Below are positions 44,015 through 53,985 of a stretch of DNA of 64,000 nt, in pieces. Source of the DNA: Plectosphaerella cucumerina (lineage: Eukaryota; Ascomycota; Sordariomycetes; Glomerellales; Plectosphaerellaceae). Both the position numbers and the translations under genes were made by a program. Each line of letters opens with the position of its first letter. Positions within the stretch are counted from its first letter, which is position 1. The stretch covers positions 124,001 to 188,000 of the forward strand of contig JAGPXD010000007.1 in NCBI GenBank assembly GCA_020746995.1. Reading direction: 5' to 3'. The notes under the pieces are model-generated. The model saw only the letters and a list, made by a program, of their open reading frames with translations. It had not been told where the DNA came from and did no database searches.

Positions 44015-44086
44015 GGGCGATTGGTTTAGTGGTATAACGTCTGCTTAGCATGCTGAAGGTCCCGCGTTCGATTCGCGGATTGTCCA
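44015..44086 (+). tRNA. tRNA-Ala (AGC)
   Basis: 72 nt fold as a cloverleaf. The acceptor arms GGGCGAT and ATTGTCC pair with two G-U pairs. The anticodon loop TTAGCAT has AGC at 44047-44049, the T arm is CCGCG-TTCGATT-CGCGG, and the discriminator is A at 44086. A G at position 26 and a normal D arm are present. No intron. The anticodon stem TCTGC/GCTGA has one T-T mismatch, unusual for a fungal alanine tRNA. A tttt run for Pol III termination starts at 44087. Confidence 0.88.
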
Positions 44087-44097
44087 TTTTTGTCTTT
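44087..44097 (+). terminator. Pol III terminator of tRNA-Ala
   Basis: T-rich stretch (ttttTgtcttt) immediately after the discriminator base; the first T4 is the likely stop site. Confidence 0.6.
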
Positions 44098-44251
44098 TCC
44101 AACAGGGGCCTTGCAGTCCTCTTGAGGTAAAAGGCCCATGTCTTTTTGACTTTTGTAGGACTATTATTACATTAAAGGGCATCTATGGAAGCTGGTGCCT
44201 TGTTGCTCGTCCGGCCAGGGTTACGTATTTGTATATTGTATCTCAAAGCTT

Positions 44252-45978
44252 TCAGGTCCTCTCTCCTAAACACCGAACAGGTAGCTCGCCAACGAGAGAG
44301 GCGAGATCTCCGGCACCTCCAGGATTCTTTTCGATCAAGTCTTCAACCCAGTCTTCAAGTGGTATTTCCCCGCCAAACCCAAGACCTACCTCCTCAAGAC
44401 CTTGCTTTCTCCGGTTTCGTACCCTCTTCAGCTGTTGAACCAAGGTCGCCATAGTCACCGCATCGTACAATCCCTCTCTCCGCTGAGACGCAACCAGTAG
44501 ATCTGTCGCCTCCTCAATGACCTGCTCGTCGGCACACTTCATCGCCAGGAGGAACAATGCCACGATGACGCCCGTCTCAGACGAAAGACTGCGAGATGGC
44601 ACCGAGGTGGACGTGCCTGACGATGGCGAAGATGGTGACGCCGTACTGTCGGCACCAGTTTGGGGCAGAAGAATGCTCTCACACTGTCGAACCAGCAGCA
44701 GAGCTCTTTGATTTGGTACGGTGCCGAACACCTCTGGGTCATCTGGTATCTTGGATGCGAGAAGCATCTCCGACATGGCGTGATGAACCCAAAGCGTTCG
44801 GACGGCACGGTCTCGTCCACCACGGACAGTTCCCGACAGTCCGAACTCCGAAGACCCGCTGATGAAGTTGTCGTACCGGCGTGCCCAGTGTTCGAATTCC
44901 GTAACCAGCTGAGCCTTCTCGGCCAGGGCCGACTGAGGAACGCAGTGCGCTGGCCGATTGTGGTACTGCAGGTTGTCTGTAATCAGGTGTAGCAACCAAT
45001 TCTGCAGCCTATTGAGATGCTTCTGCGCTTCGCAAAGTGTGAAGAATGTTCCCATGGGGCACGCGAAGAGACCGGTGTTCCGCTCCACATGTGATACCAT
45101 ATCAAGTGCTGGGGTTCTTCCATCATCGTAGAAGGTTGCTTGTAGATCAAGCCTGCCAAATAGGTCTCGAAGGCTAGGCATATGCTCGTCTTCGATAGTT
45201 TGGTGCTTATCGTGTTCGGCCAGGAGATGTAGCCCGTTGGATAGGTGTCTCATTGCAGCTTCACTTTCGCCCATGGCGCTTTCGAAACAGTGGAACAAGG
45301 CGCAGCAGATGAGGGCTGCCTTGGACGTCTCAAACCGGGCCTCGGGGGTCTCGTCAGGTCGATTGATGCGAGTTTGCAGTGAACGCAGTGCTTTTCCATA
45401 CTGTGCGAGCGTCTCGCTACCGACTACATCGGTGCCGGGGCCAGATCCAGGCGCCCGGGAGAGATCGAGGTGCAACGAGCTCAGGGCGATGAGGCTCTGG
45501 CGTACGATGGTCTCATTCTGGCTTGCCAGGAGGGCAGTCCGGGACCAGAAGTCGTTATTGACGAAGCCAGAGAGCTCGGCGGAACCTCTGACGCAGAAGT
45601 AATGCAAAAGCTGACGGTCTCGCTGGCTTCCGGGCATGCGGAATGGGATGGAGTAGGCCGTGAGCTCGAGTAGCCCTGGCGATGACCGGGCTGAGTTTGG
45701 GGACTGGCCTGCTCTGGTTGGCGGCGCGTAGCCGTCGCACTTACGGCCTGTCTGGGTGCACTTGAGACAACTCGGCTTCGCTTCGTCGCATTTGACGCGG
45801 CGGACCCTGTGGCGCATGTTAGGCGTCGGATCGTGCCGAGTAGGCGGATGGAGCTTCGTCTGGAGTCGAGATGGCTGCCCACCATCACTCAACGTCAACT
45901 GTCTGGAGATTGCACTCACCGACATGTTCGACACCCCGTCTTGACTCTAGGCGTGCTTCTTCTCGTTGTTTTCGCCAT
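44252..45978 (-). CDS. Zn(II)2Cys6 transcription factor
   Basis: Exons 45978-45920 and 45806-44252 with a 113-nt intron (gtgagt..cacag, phase 2); 537 residues. Exon 1 encodes MAKTTRRSTPRVKTGCRTC and supplies the first two cysteines. After splicing the cluster reads GCRTCRVRRVK, then CDEAKPSCLKCTQTGRKC. Reading the large exon alone from its own ATG would lose these cysteines. The body has the Fungal_trans_2-type pattern (LLHYFCVRGSAELSGFVNNDFW, FETSKAALICCALFHCFESAMGE). Its pathway is not indicated by its neighbours, a tRNA and a secreted peptidase. Confidence 0.9.
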
Positions 45979-46790
45979 GTTCTAGTCGTTCACCTCCCAG
46001 TCGTGCTTGGACCGTGGGCGTCAGTCGCTTGGAAGTTTGGCGTCCGCGGGTATTGGCCGCGTCGTCTATTTCAACTTCTCGCGTCTGAGCCTGTCATGCA
46101 CCTTTGCCGACCCAGGCAGACGTGATCGAAGGATTCGCGGCTAATTTTAGTGTGAGCCGGGGCGAGCCGCTGCCCTACACACCGGGCGAGAGGTCATGCG
46201 TGTTCTCGGACGAACCACTTTGTCCTTTGGGCGCTGAGGCGTCGGGATGTGATTTATGGAACTCGATTGAAATGACGAAACCGGATGCCTGGACCGCGCC
46301 GCGAAGCTTGTAGTGGCGCGGATGATGGAAGACGCGGCATCGTGACTGCATCAACCCTGGTTGCTCTTGCGGGGAGGCGTTGAAACAGACGACCCAGCCA
46401 ATGGGGAGGACGATGTCTTCCCACGACCCGACCTATGGGAATGCCTTCTCAGGGGTCAGGGAGCATCTTGCAGGCAGACAGCAGATACATGGGCCACAGC
46501 CGCTAGCCTCGGCTGGACGACTCGGGTGGAAATTTATTGCATCTGGTCTGGATGTAGTCGTATAATTCACAAAGTGTGCGCCTCGAAATTTCGGCGGAGT
46601 GTAGAATTAAACGAACTCTCAAAGTCCATTTCGTTAATTGTGTCTGAGAGGAATCTGAAGAAGGTTTCTTGTGGACGATGTATAAAACGAATGTGTTCTT
46701 CGATCAGCATTACAAAATGGGAACCACCGACCTCACCACCGACTGCTACATCATACCACACACCCACAAACATCAGCCACGATTTCCAGC
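45979..46790. other. Divergent promoter region regulator / TAP peptidase
   Basis: 812 bp between the start codons of the Zn2Cys6 regulator and the secreted peptidase, moderately AT-rich on the right. Contains the TATA element at 46681. Confidence 0.45.
46681..46687 (+). promoter_or_regulatory. TATA box of the TAP peptidase gene
   Basis: TATAAAA located 110 bp before the ATG at 46791, a plausible core promoter position for a fungal gene with a short leader. Confidence 0.55.
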
Positions 46791-48611
46791 ATGAAGATCA
46801 CCAATTCTCTTCTTTGTGTTCTCTCATCAGCCATAACTGTAGTCGCAGCAGGCACCCTCGGCTTCTCAACTCCTTTACGGGAGAGACAGGTGGAAGGCTT
46901 GTTCAACTGGTCTGCCATCACCCCAACTCGACGCCTCCAGTATCACGACTGCTACAGCGAATACAAATGCGCCCGCCTCAAAGTACCTCTCGACTGGTCC
47001 AAGGCCAACTCGACCAGCTGCTCCAGTTCGGTCAAATGGGCTGCTATTGGCATCGTCACCCTCCCTGCCACCGTGCCCGAGACCGATCCATCCTTCGGGG
47101 GCACCATTCTCATCAACCAAGGAGGCCCTGGCGGTGCTGGCTCAGAGTTTGTCATGGCGGCTGGAAAATATCTACAAGGAATCTTGGACGGCGATCGACA
47201 CTACGAGATCCTGGGCTTCGATCCTCGCGGCATCGCCCTCAGTACCCCACGTGCCGAGTGCTACGACTCTGCATCCGACCGCGCTCTCGACGCTGTGCAG
47301 AGACAGGGAATGTCCCCTGTCAGTGACGATATGGGACTCAACTTTAACTACCAAAATCTGAGAGGCCTCGGAGAGCTCTGCGGGGAACAAGGTCCAGACA
47401 GCATTTTCAACCACATGTCGACGGCTTCCGTTGCCCGAGACATGCTTGAGATCGTCGACCGCGTGGACGAGCTGAGACGTGGCAACTCGACCATTACAGA
47501 CGATGCCAGGAAGCCTGGTCTGCAGTATTTGGCTGTCTCGTACGGCACGGTTCTCGGCAACACGTTTGCGTCCATGTTCCCTGGCCGCGTTGAACGAATG
47601 GTTCTCGATGGTGTTGCCGACGCAGACGATTTTGTCAAAGGTGTAAGTGCTTAATCGCCACAATCCCCATTAAAGCTCAAACTAAATACCAGACAGACAT
47701 GGCTGAAGAACCTCAATGATGCAGAGATTGTTGTCGACCACTTCTACGAGACATGTTTCCAGGCCGGTGACCTCTGCCCCCTGAAGCTTTCCTCGGACAG
47801 AAGTGCGGCCGACATCAAGGGCCGCGTTGACTCGTTCATCGAGGACCTTGAGAAGTCGCCCATCTCCACCGTGTCCGAGGGCCGCGTCCGATTCATCACA
47901 TCCTTTCTCCTAAGGGACAGCATTCGTCGAAGTCTCTACAGAGCCATTGCCTTGTACGAGGGCCTGTCTATCACTATTGCAGACACGCTGGCCGGAAACT
48001 TCACTCGTCTGTTGCAGTACCCCGAAGCCACAAGTCATATTTACGACAAAACCTGCGAAGAACTGGACCGAAATCTCCCTCAAGACAACTGGGGTTGCGA
48101 GAGCGAGGCAGGTATGTCGGTACTCTGCGGCGACTCAGCAGCCGATGCTGGAGAACGCAACATCTCCTGGGCAAGAAACATTGTCGACAAACTCGAGAAA
48201 CAGTCACCGACCACTGGCGAATCATGGGCTAGGATCCCCCTTGCCTGCTCGGGATGGAAGTACCAACCTTCGCATGTCTTCAGGGGTCCCTTTGGGCACA
48301 AGGATTTCGAAGCGACCAGTCCTGAGGACAAGCCAGCCGCACCGCTGTTCATCCTGTCGACCCGCTACGACCACGCCACACCCCTGGCCAACGCCGAGTA
48401 TCTGTCGACTCTCTATCCGGGATCTGCCGTGCTCATTCAGGAGGGATGGGGACATTGTGCGCTGCTCACATCCAAGAGCAAGTGTACGGCCAAGCACCTC
48501 AGAACGTACTTTGACACCGGAAAGGTACCTGTCAACGGAGAAACTTGCGAAGAGGATTGTACTCCTTCCATCCCCTGGAAAGAGTGTGCAGATTTTCCCT
48601 TCTCAATCTAG
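46791..48611 (+). CDS. Secreted TAP-family alpha/beta-hydrolase peptidase
   Basis: Exons 46791-47642 and 47697-48611; 588 residues. The signal peptide is MKITNSLLCVLSSAITVVAAG. The domain follows the tripeptidyl-aminopeptidase (TAP) family: CARLKVPLDWSK, the oxyanion loop INQGGPGGAGSEF (~106), GFDPRGIALSTP, the nucleophile elbow LAVSYGTVLGNTFASMFP (~247) and the C-terminal TAP-like domain with FILSTRYDHATPLANAEYL (acid) and GWGHCAL (His). The acceptor used is the second ag of ccagacag, which gives the conserved TWLKN start. The usual Gly before the nucleophile region is Ala-Val here, a small deviation. It is expected to trim peptides or esters outside the cell. Confidence 0.87.
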
Positions 48612-48784
48612 AAGTGTATGAACGTAGAGAAGGTACATGTACCTACTTGCAGGCAGGTTACACATGCAAATACCGGGGGTAGCACAGCCCATTAAATATC
48701 TGATGAACGAACTTGCAGAGTCCGCAGGGGATGCCAGGCGACTATGAACTTTTCTTCCGAACGTAGCTCAAGAGCGAACACGAT

Positions 48785-51658
48785 TTACGGCTTTCCCAGC
48801 TCGTGAACCCAGCTAATCTCCTCCGGAACACTGATACACCACGCGACCTCGACCTGCTCGGCGTCTGTCCCCAGCAGAATGTCAAACTCGGAACCAGCAT
48901 CGACCACCCACTTCTTCCTTTCCGGATCAAATGTGCCAAGAACATACGCGTCGAGGCTCATATCGATGGCCTGCTCTTCCTCGGGGCCCAGGGGCGCCGA
49001 CTTTGCAAAGCCGCAGATCTGCTTCACCGGACGCACAAGGCTGCGCGGTGACGCCTGGCGGACCCAGAGCAGGATCGTCTGCCTCCCAGCGACATGATAA
49101 CCGCCCGTGTTCCGCACTACGGCCGTCGCTTTCAGCGCGGTTCCCATCGTGAGGACGGTTGAGCTGATGGCGCCTGGTCGAACTGTGAATTTGTTGTAGG
49201 AAAGTCCGAAGCCGATGGGATACTGCGGCTTCGTGCCTACGAGATCCCACCAGCGATATCCGACGAAGATTCCCTCAGCGTAGCGTGTCTCGTTCTGCTC
49301 GCCCGGGAACGACGAGTAAGCCGGACAGTCCCAAATCTCGCGGGGAAAGGTTACAGGGAGCCTGCCCGACGGGTTCACTTTGCCGGTGATGACCTGCGCC
49401 GCAGCGTTACCGAGCTCCTGACCTTGGTACCACGTGTAAAGGACCGCCTGCACATCGTGCACCCAGGGCTCCATGCGGACAGGCGTCCCAGCCTGCACGA
49501 CGACAATTGTTCGCTTGCAGCGTGCTGCCACCGACCGGATCAGCTGGACCTGGTCACCGGGGAGCTCGAACAAGGGGATGTCGTGCCCCTCCGTCTCCCA
49601 CTCCTTATCGCGCCCGACAACCACGATGGCCGCGTCGCACCCTGATGCCAGCTCCGCCGCCTCGGCAGGCAAGTCTCGTGCGTTGGCCTCTTCGTACCCG
49701 AGCCGGAAGCCCTGGAACTTCTCCTCCATGGGTTCCAGAAGGGGAAGAAGCCCAGGGTTCAGCTGCCTGTCGTGCGACAAGCACTCTATACTGACCTGGT
49801 ACTCTTGATCGGCGATGAGGGGCAGCGAAGCAATGGTCTCTCCGCTGCCGTACGTGAAGAAGAGGTAGGACTTTTCTTCAAATGCACCCGATTGCCGAAG
49901 CACCTCGACGCCGTCAACGAACAGCCGCGCGGGGCCGATGGCTGCCAGTGACAGTCTGTGAGTGCCTGAGGTGAGCGGCTTGAGTGTGAGGCGCGCTCGG
50001 AAGGAGAAATCGGTCAGTCTGCCCACCTCCTTCGGGGCGTCGCCAAAGCTCATGAAGTAGAGGTCGTCGCTGTGGTCGGGCTTGTCAGCAAGAAGAGGGG
50101 GAGAGGGGGAGAGGGAAACTTGAAGAAGGGAAGAGGGAGCACGCACGCATGCGTCCTGGCCACGGCTGCGGTAGAAAAGTCGTGGCCATGATACCAGTCG
50201 ATGGCGGCGCCTGATTTCCCCGAGTATGGATTCACCGCCACCGCGGCCGATGGTGTGGGGAGATACCTGTTCACCTTGGAACCCTCATGAAAGACCGCCT
50301 TGATTCCATGCTCACTGAAAGCTCGCTCCACTGAATCGTGGACGGAAGTCCAGTAGGGCGCCTTGATGTAGCTACTCCCGCCGCCGCCCGCGACAACCCT
50401 CTTGGCGTTAGGCCCTACAACCGCGATGGCTGAAAGACCCTGTTCCTCGGGGCTGAGAGGCAGCGCATGATTCTCGTTCTTCAAGAGGGTGATGCCGGAC
50501 GAGGCTGCCCTGAGGAGCAGCTCCGCGATGGCCGGGTCGTCCCGGGTGTACTCGGGCTCGTCGGGGGCACTCTTGAAGCGGCCCGCCTTCTCCAGGAGGG
50601 CTAGGATGCGGCCGGCAGACTCATCAACGCGGCGAAGATCCACGGCGCCCTTTGACAATGGGCCCTTGAGGGCCTCTTTGGAGCGCCGAGAGGACGGGCC
50701 GGGCATTTCAAGGTCGAGACCGTTGTTGATCGAGGCGACTGTCGACGTGGTGCCGCCCCAGTCGCTCATGAAGACGCCGTCCCATTTCCACTCGTTCCGA
50801 GCAATGTCGATTAGAAGCTCCTTAGAGGCGTCGCTGTAGTGCCCGTTTACTTTGTTGTACGCCGTCATCATGCACCAGGGATTTGCCTCGCGGACGGCCA
50901 TCTGAAAGGGCAGGAGGTAAACCTCCCTCAGGGCCCGCGGGCTGATGAGCGCGTCGACTTTGAAACGCTTGGTCTCTTGATCGTTTGCTACACGATCTTG
51001 CCGTCAGTAGGTGGTTATTTTTTATTTCATCTTTGTTGCGCTTTTTCGGGTTATTCTTCCCCGCGGGTGTCCGTACCGACAAAGTGTTTGGCTGTGGCGC
51101 CGACGCCGCGGGACTGGAGGCCCCTGATGTGGGCGGCAGCAAGCTTGCCCGTGAGAAAAGGGTCCTCGCTAAAGGACTCGAAGTTACGGCCGCCGAGCGG
51201 GTGGCGGTGCATGCACATGGTCGGGGCCAGCGATACGGATGCCGACTTTGATTTGCACTGGCGGACATGTCAGCCGTGCGCGGGCAGTCAGAGGGCCCCT
51301 GCGACCAGGGGCAGTCGGCTTGCCTCTTCGGCGAGAAGCACGCCAATCTCTCCTAGGAGGTCGACATCCCAGGTCGCCCCCAGGCTGACGCCGCACGGCA
51401 GGAACGCTGCCGGCACATTCTCTCCAAAGACCTCTCCGCGGGCCCCTGACGGGCCGTCGCTGACCTGTCGACGCAAGAATGTCAGCTGGAGTCAAGCAGA
51501 TCTTGAAGAATGGCAGAGAGCAAAGGTCGAAGACAAACCTTGAGGGCAGGGACGTTTGCACGGTTAATTGCTGCGGTGCGCCACTGAGATGCGCCGCTGA
51601 GGAGACTCAGCTTCTCATCGAAAGACAGGGAGGAGAGTATCTCCGAGACGATTGGCAT
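48785..51658 (-). CDS. Intracellular GH3 beta-glucosidase with PA14 insert
   Basis: Exons 51658-51539, 51464-51324, 51257-51077, 50987-50147 and 50069-48785; 855 residues. The start MPIVSEILSSLSFDEKLSLLSG has no signal peptide, so it acts in the cytosol. GH3 motifs: SDGPSGARG, APTMCMHRHPLGGRNFESFSEDP, KHFVANDQETKRF, and the nucleophile Asp in VFMSDWGGTTS (~222). A PA14 domain (~400-550) interrupts the second GH3 domain, which carries GRDKEWETEGHD. An Fn3-like tail ends the protein. The second intron (51258-51323) appears to be GC-AG (donor gcaagc). It gives a gap-free fit, LLAEE-CKSKSASVSLAPT, where GT alternatives insert extra residues. The last intron (50070-50146) has an alternative border pair. 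It is divergent from the alcohol dehydrogenase gene. Confidence 0.88.
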
Positions 51659-51903
51659 GATTGGCAACTTCACGGAGATGGTGTTTGTACTGCGATGAGT
51701 GAGCGAGTCGACAAATAGAGAATCAGAGCGCGGAAGAGGGCATGGGCAATAAATGAAGACTCATGGGAGACGAAAGGGGCTGGCAGCCCCGGACCGATGT
51801 CTTCAGTGGGCGGGCCTTGCCTGTATCCCGCGTTCCCCACGATGCCCGGGACGGGACGCCTCGGCGGGGGTTTCCAGTGGTAGCCAGTGCACTGTCAGAA
51901 GAT

Positions 51904-51918
51904 GGAATCCGCATTCCG
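51904..51918. promoter_or_regulatory. Inverted repeat GGAATCCGCATTCCG, copy 1
   Basis: Arms GGAAT and ATTCC around a 4-base centre. The same 15 bases occur at 56773-56787. It lies 246 bp from the GH3 start and 384 bp from the ADH start. Confidence 0.65.
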
Positions 51919-51967
51919 CGTCGTCGCCCCTACCTGTAGGCACTGTAGTGGTCGAGGACCGTCATCA

Positions 51968-51982
51968 GGAATTCTGGTTCCG
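51968..51982. promoter_or_regulatory. Related inverted repeat GGAATTCTGGTTCCG, copy 2
   Basis: Same arm length and spacing as copy 1, with one arm base changed (GTTCC). Found 49 bp away in the same divergent promoter. Confidence 0.5.
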
Positions 51983-52030
51983 CCGCCCCAGGCCGGGGAG
52001 CTTCACGTGGTCTGGCTCAAGGGGGGGACC

Positions 52031-52052
52031 GGGGGGGGGGGGGGGGGGGGGG
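52031..52052 (+). repeat. Poly-G tract, 22 G
   Basis: An uninterrupted run of 22 G, preceded by a G7 run at 52021-52027 and separated by acc. It could form G-quadruplexes or mark a sequencing or assembly artefact. Confidence 0.9.
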
Positions 52053-52301
52053 CAGGCCGGCACGAAAAGACCATTCTACCTCTTATCTCTTTTGGTTCTC
52101 CATCCAGGCGGTTATGCAAGTCGGACAGGCGGAACGAGCGACGGAAGACAGGAGACGGGAGATGGGTGACGGATCAGGTTGGAGGCCCCTCGAGGATATA
52201 CTAGGTAGTCCGGCACCTCGAAGCGCTCTCTCTGGTACCTTACTCGTAGACGCCGACGGCCCTCTCTACAACTGGCACACCTGCAGTATCTATCAGAAGC
52301 A

Positions 52302-53674
52302 ATGGGTGAATCAGGTCATTCAAGTTCCACGCTCGACACGCTCCACCAACTCCAGCTCGACGGGCTTCATGCTTTGGCCAGACCGGGGCCTTGGTCGATA
52401 CAGGCGCTGGCGCAGCCCTTGGTCCAGAAGGCTGTACTAACGCCTGAGGTGCGGGAATCCCTCGGCATGTCCATCTCCACTACGGGGATTCGTGAACCGC
52501 TTCATCATGAGGTCGTCGTGAGGATGTGCTACAGTGGCATATGCCGTAGTGTAAGCATCGCCCCGCCTCTATTCTCCTGCCGCTCATCTAACAGCGACTT
52601 TCTGCCCCAGGACGCTTACTTCGCGACGGGGCCGTTACCTGGATACCCGGCAACAAACCACATCGGCGGACACGAGGGAATCGGCCAGATTGTCAAGGCC
52701 CATAGGCCGGAACTGCTGGGGCGCTATGCCGGCCTTCGCTACTTGGGATTGACGTGCGGAAGCTGTGCCTACTGCATGGACGGGCTTCCCACCTCCTGCT
52801 CGCATCAGATCAACGCCCCAAAACAGATCTCGGGATCGTTCCAGGAATACCTCACCGCGCCAGTCGACGCGCTGGTCCTTCTCCCAGACCATCTCCTCCA
52901 GCGAGCCCCCGATCCGGCAGCCCTCTGCGGCGCGCTGTGCTCAGGAGCCGCGGCTCTCATGGCCGTGCGCGCCGCCCGCCTCAACGCGCAGAGTGTCGTC
53001 GTCGTTGTCGGCGCGGGCGGCGCCATCGGAAACTATGCCGCCACCATAGCCAAGAACGTCTTCGGCGCCAAGGTCATCGGCGTCGACATCGAATCCAAGA
53101 TCGCTACTTTGAAGGCCCAGGACCACCAAGCCTACGCCGACGTGCTGCTGGCAGCGCCGGCCGACCATGCCGATGCCGAGACAAGGGCCATCTTCCACCA
53201 CTCGCTCGTCGAGAGCTGCACACTCGTGAGGTCGAACAAGAGCACACAGAGGGCAGCCGACGCCGTCATCGTTGCCGCCAGCACCGCCGCCGCGTTTCGA
53301 CAACTGGAGCGCTACGTCTGCGATGGCGGCTTCATCGTATGCTCAGGGTGAGTCCAGCCTTTCCCCCCAGCCTCTCGTCAAGGGTAAACTTGATCTAATC
53401 CGGCCTCGCCAGTGTTCCTGTTGGCATACATCTCTCCATATCCATCCACGATGTCGTTGAGAGGAACCTACACCTGACGGGTTCCCTGATGGGCAGCCAC
53501 GCAGTCTCGCTTGAGGTGATGCGCTACATGTGCGACGGCGTCATCCAGCCCATGACAACGCATATCACCATCGACGACATTCCCGAGGCCATGCAGAAGC
53601 TTGTGAATTGCGGGGGGTTGGGAAAGATGGTGGCGAAAATCCAAGAGCCCCTGCAGTTCTCTCGTGGTGTTTGA
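52302..53674 (+). CDS. Zinc-dependent medium-chain alcohol dehydrogenase
   Basis: Exons 52302-52550, 52611-53347 and 53413-53674; 415 residues. Catalytic zinc ligands are visible as Cys in YSGICRSD (~82) and His in GGHEGIG. The structural zinc loop is LTCGSCAYCMDGLPTSC with four cysteines. The cofactor-binding motif is VVGAGGAIGNYAA (~215), and GVDIESK after it has an acidic residue favouring NAD. The first ~55 residues are unlike typical ADHs and the true start could be further in. The 60-nt first intron (52551-52610) has no stop and keeps frame if retained, but its removal gives the family-like CRSDAYF. The reaction is oxidation of an alcohol or reduction of an aldehyde. Confidence 0.88.
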
Positions 53675-53985
53675 AGCAACGATGATCGACACGATAGTAC
53701 CTTGCCTGGAGCCTTTGCCCACCTTGGTCAAATAGATCGCGAAGTCGGGACAAGTTGCCCACATGAAGGGCTGGGATTTCTGAGGGCCTTGTGATAAGTA
53801 CAAGGAATAGCCGAGTGGGAAGAACGATGAATTCAATGCTAGAACCTGCCGGCTGTAGTGTGTTCTGTTCATGTTGACTTTTTTCTACTCTGCAACTGCC
53901 GCCCCGACCGATCCTATTCTCTCTCAGCGCATACCATGCGTTTAGACGCCATCTGCATCAGAATTTATGACGGCGTAAATGGCCC
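53675..53985. other. Convergent 3' region
   Basis: 311 bp between the alcohol dehydrogenase and regulator stop codons. Nothing was recognised. Confidence 0.45.

Larger units (their letters stand above)
51659..52301. promoter_or_regulatory. Divergent promoter region GH3 / alcohol dehydrogenase
   Basis: 643 bp between the two start codons. It contains two related inverted repeats (51904-51918 and 51968-51982) and a 22-base G run (52031-52052). Shared control of both genes is likely. Confidence 0.6.

Noticed and set aside
45807..45934. Start of the 44252-45978 regulator at the ATG at 45934
   Set aside because: This start reads through the intron and loses the first two cysteines; the spliced model from 45978 restores a perfect zinc cluster.
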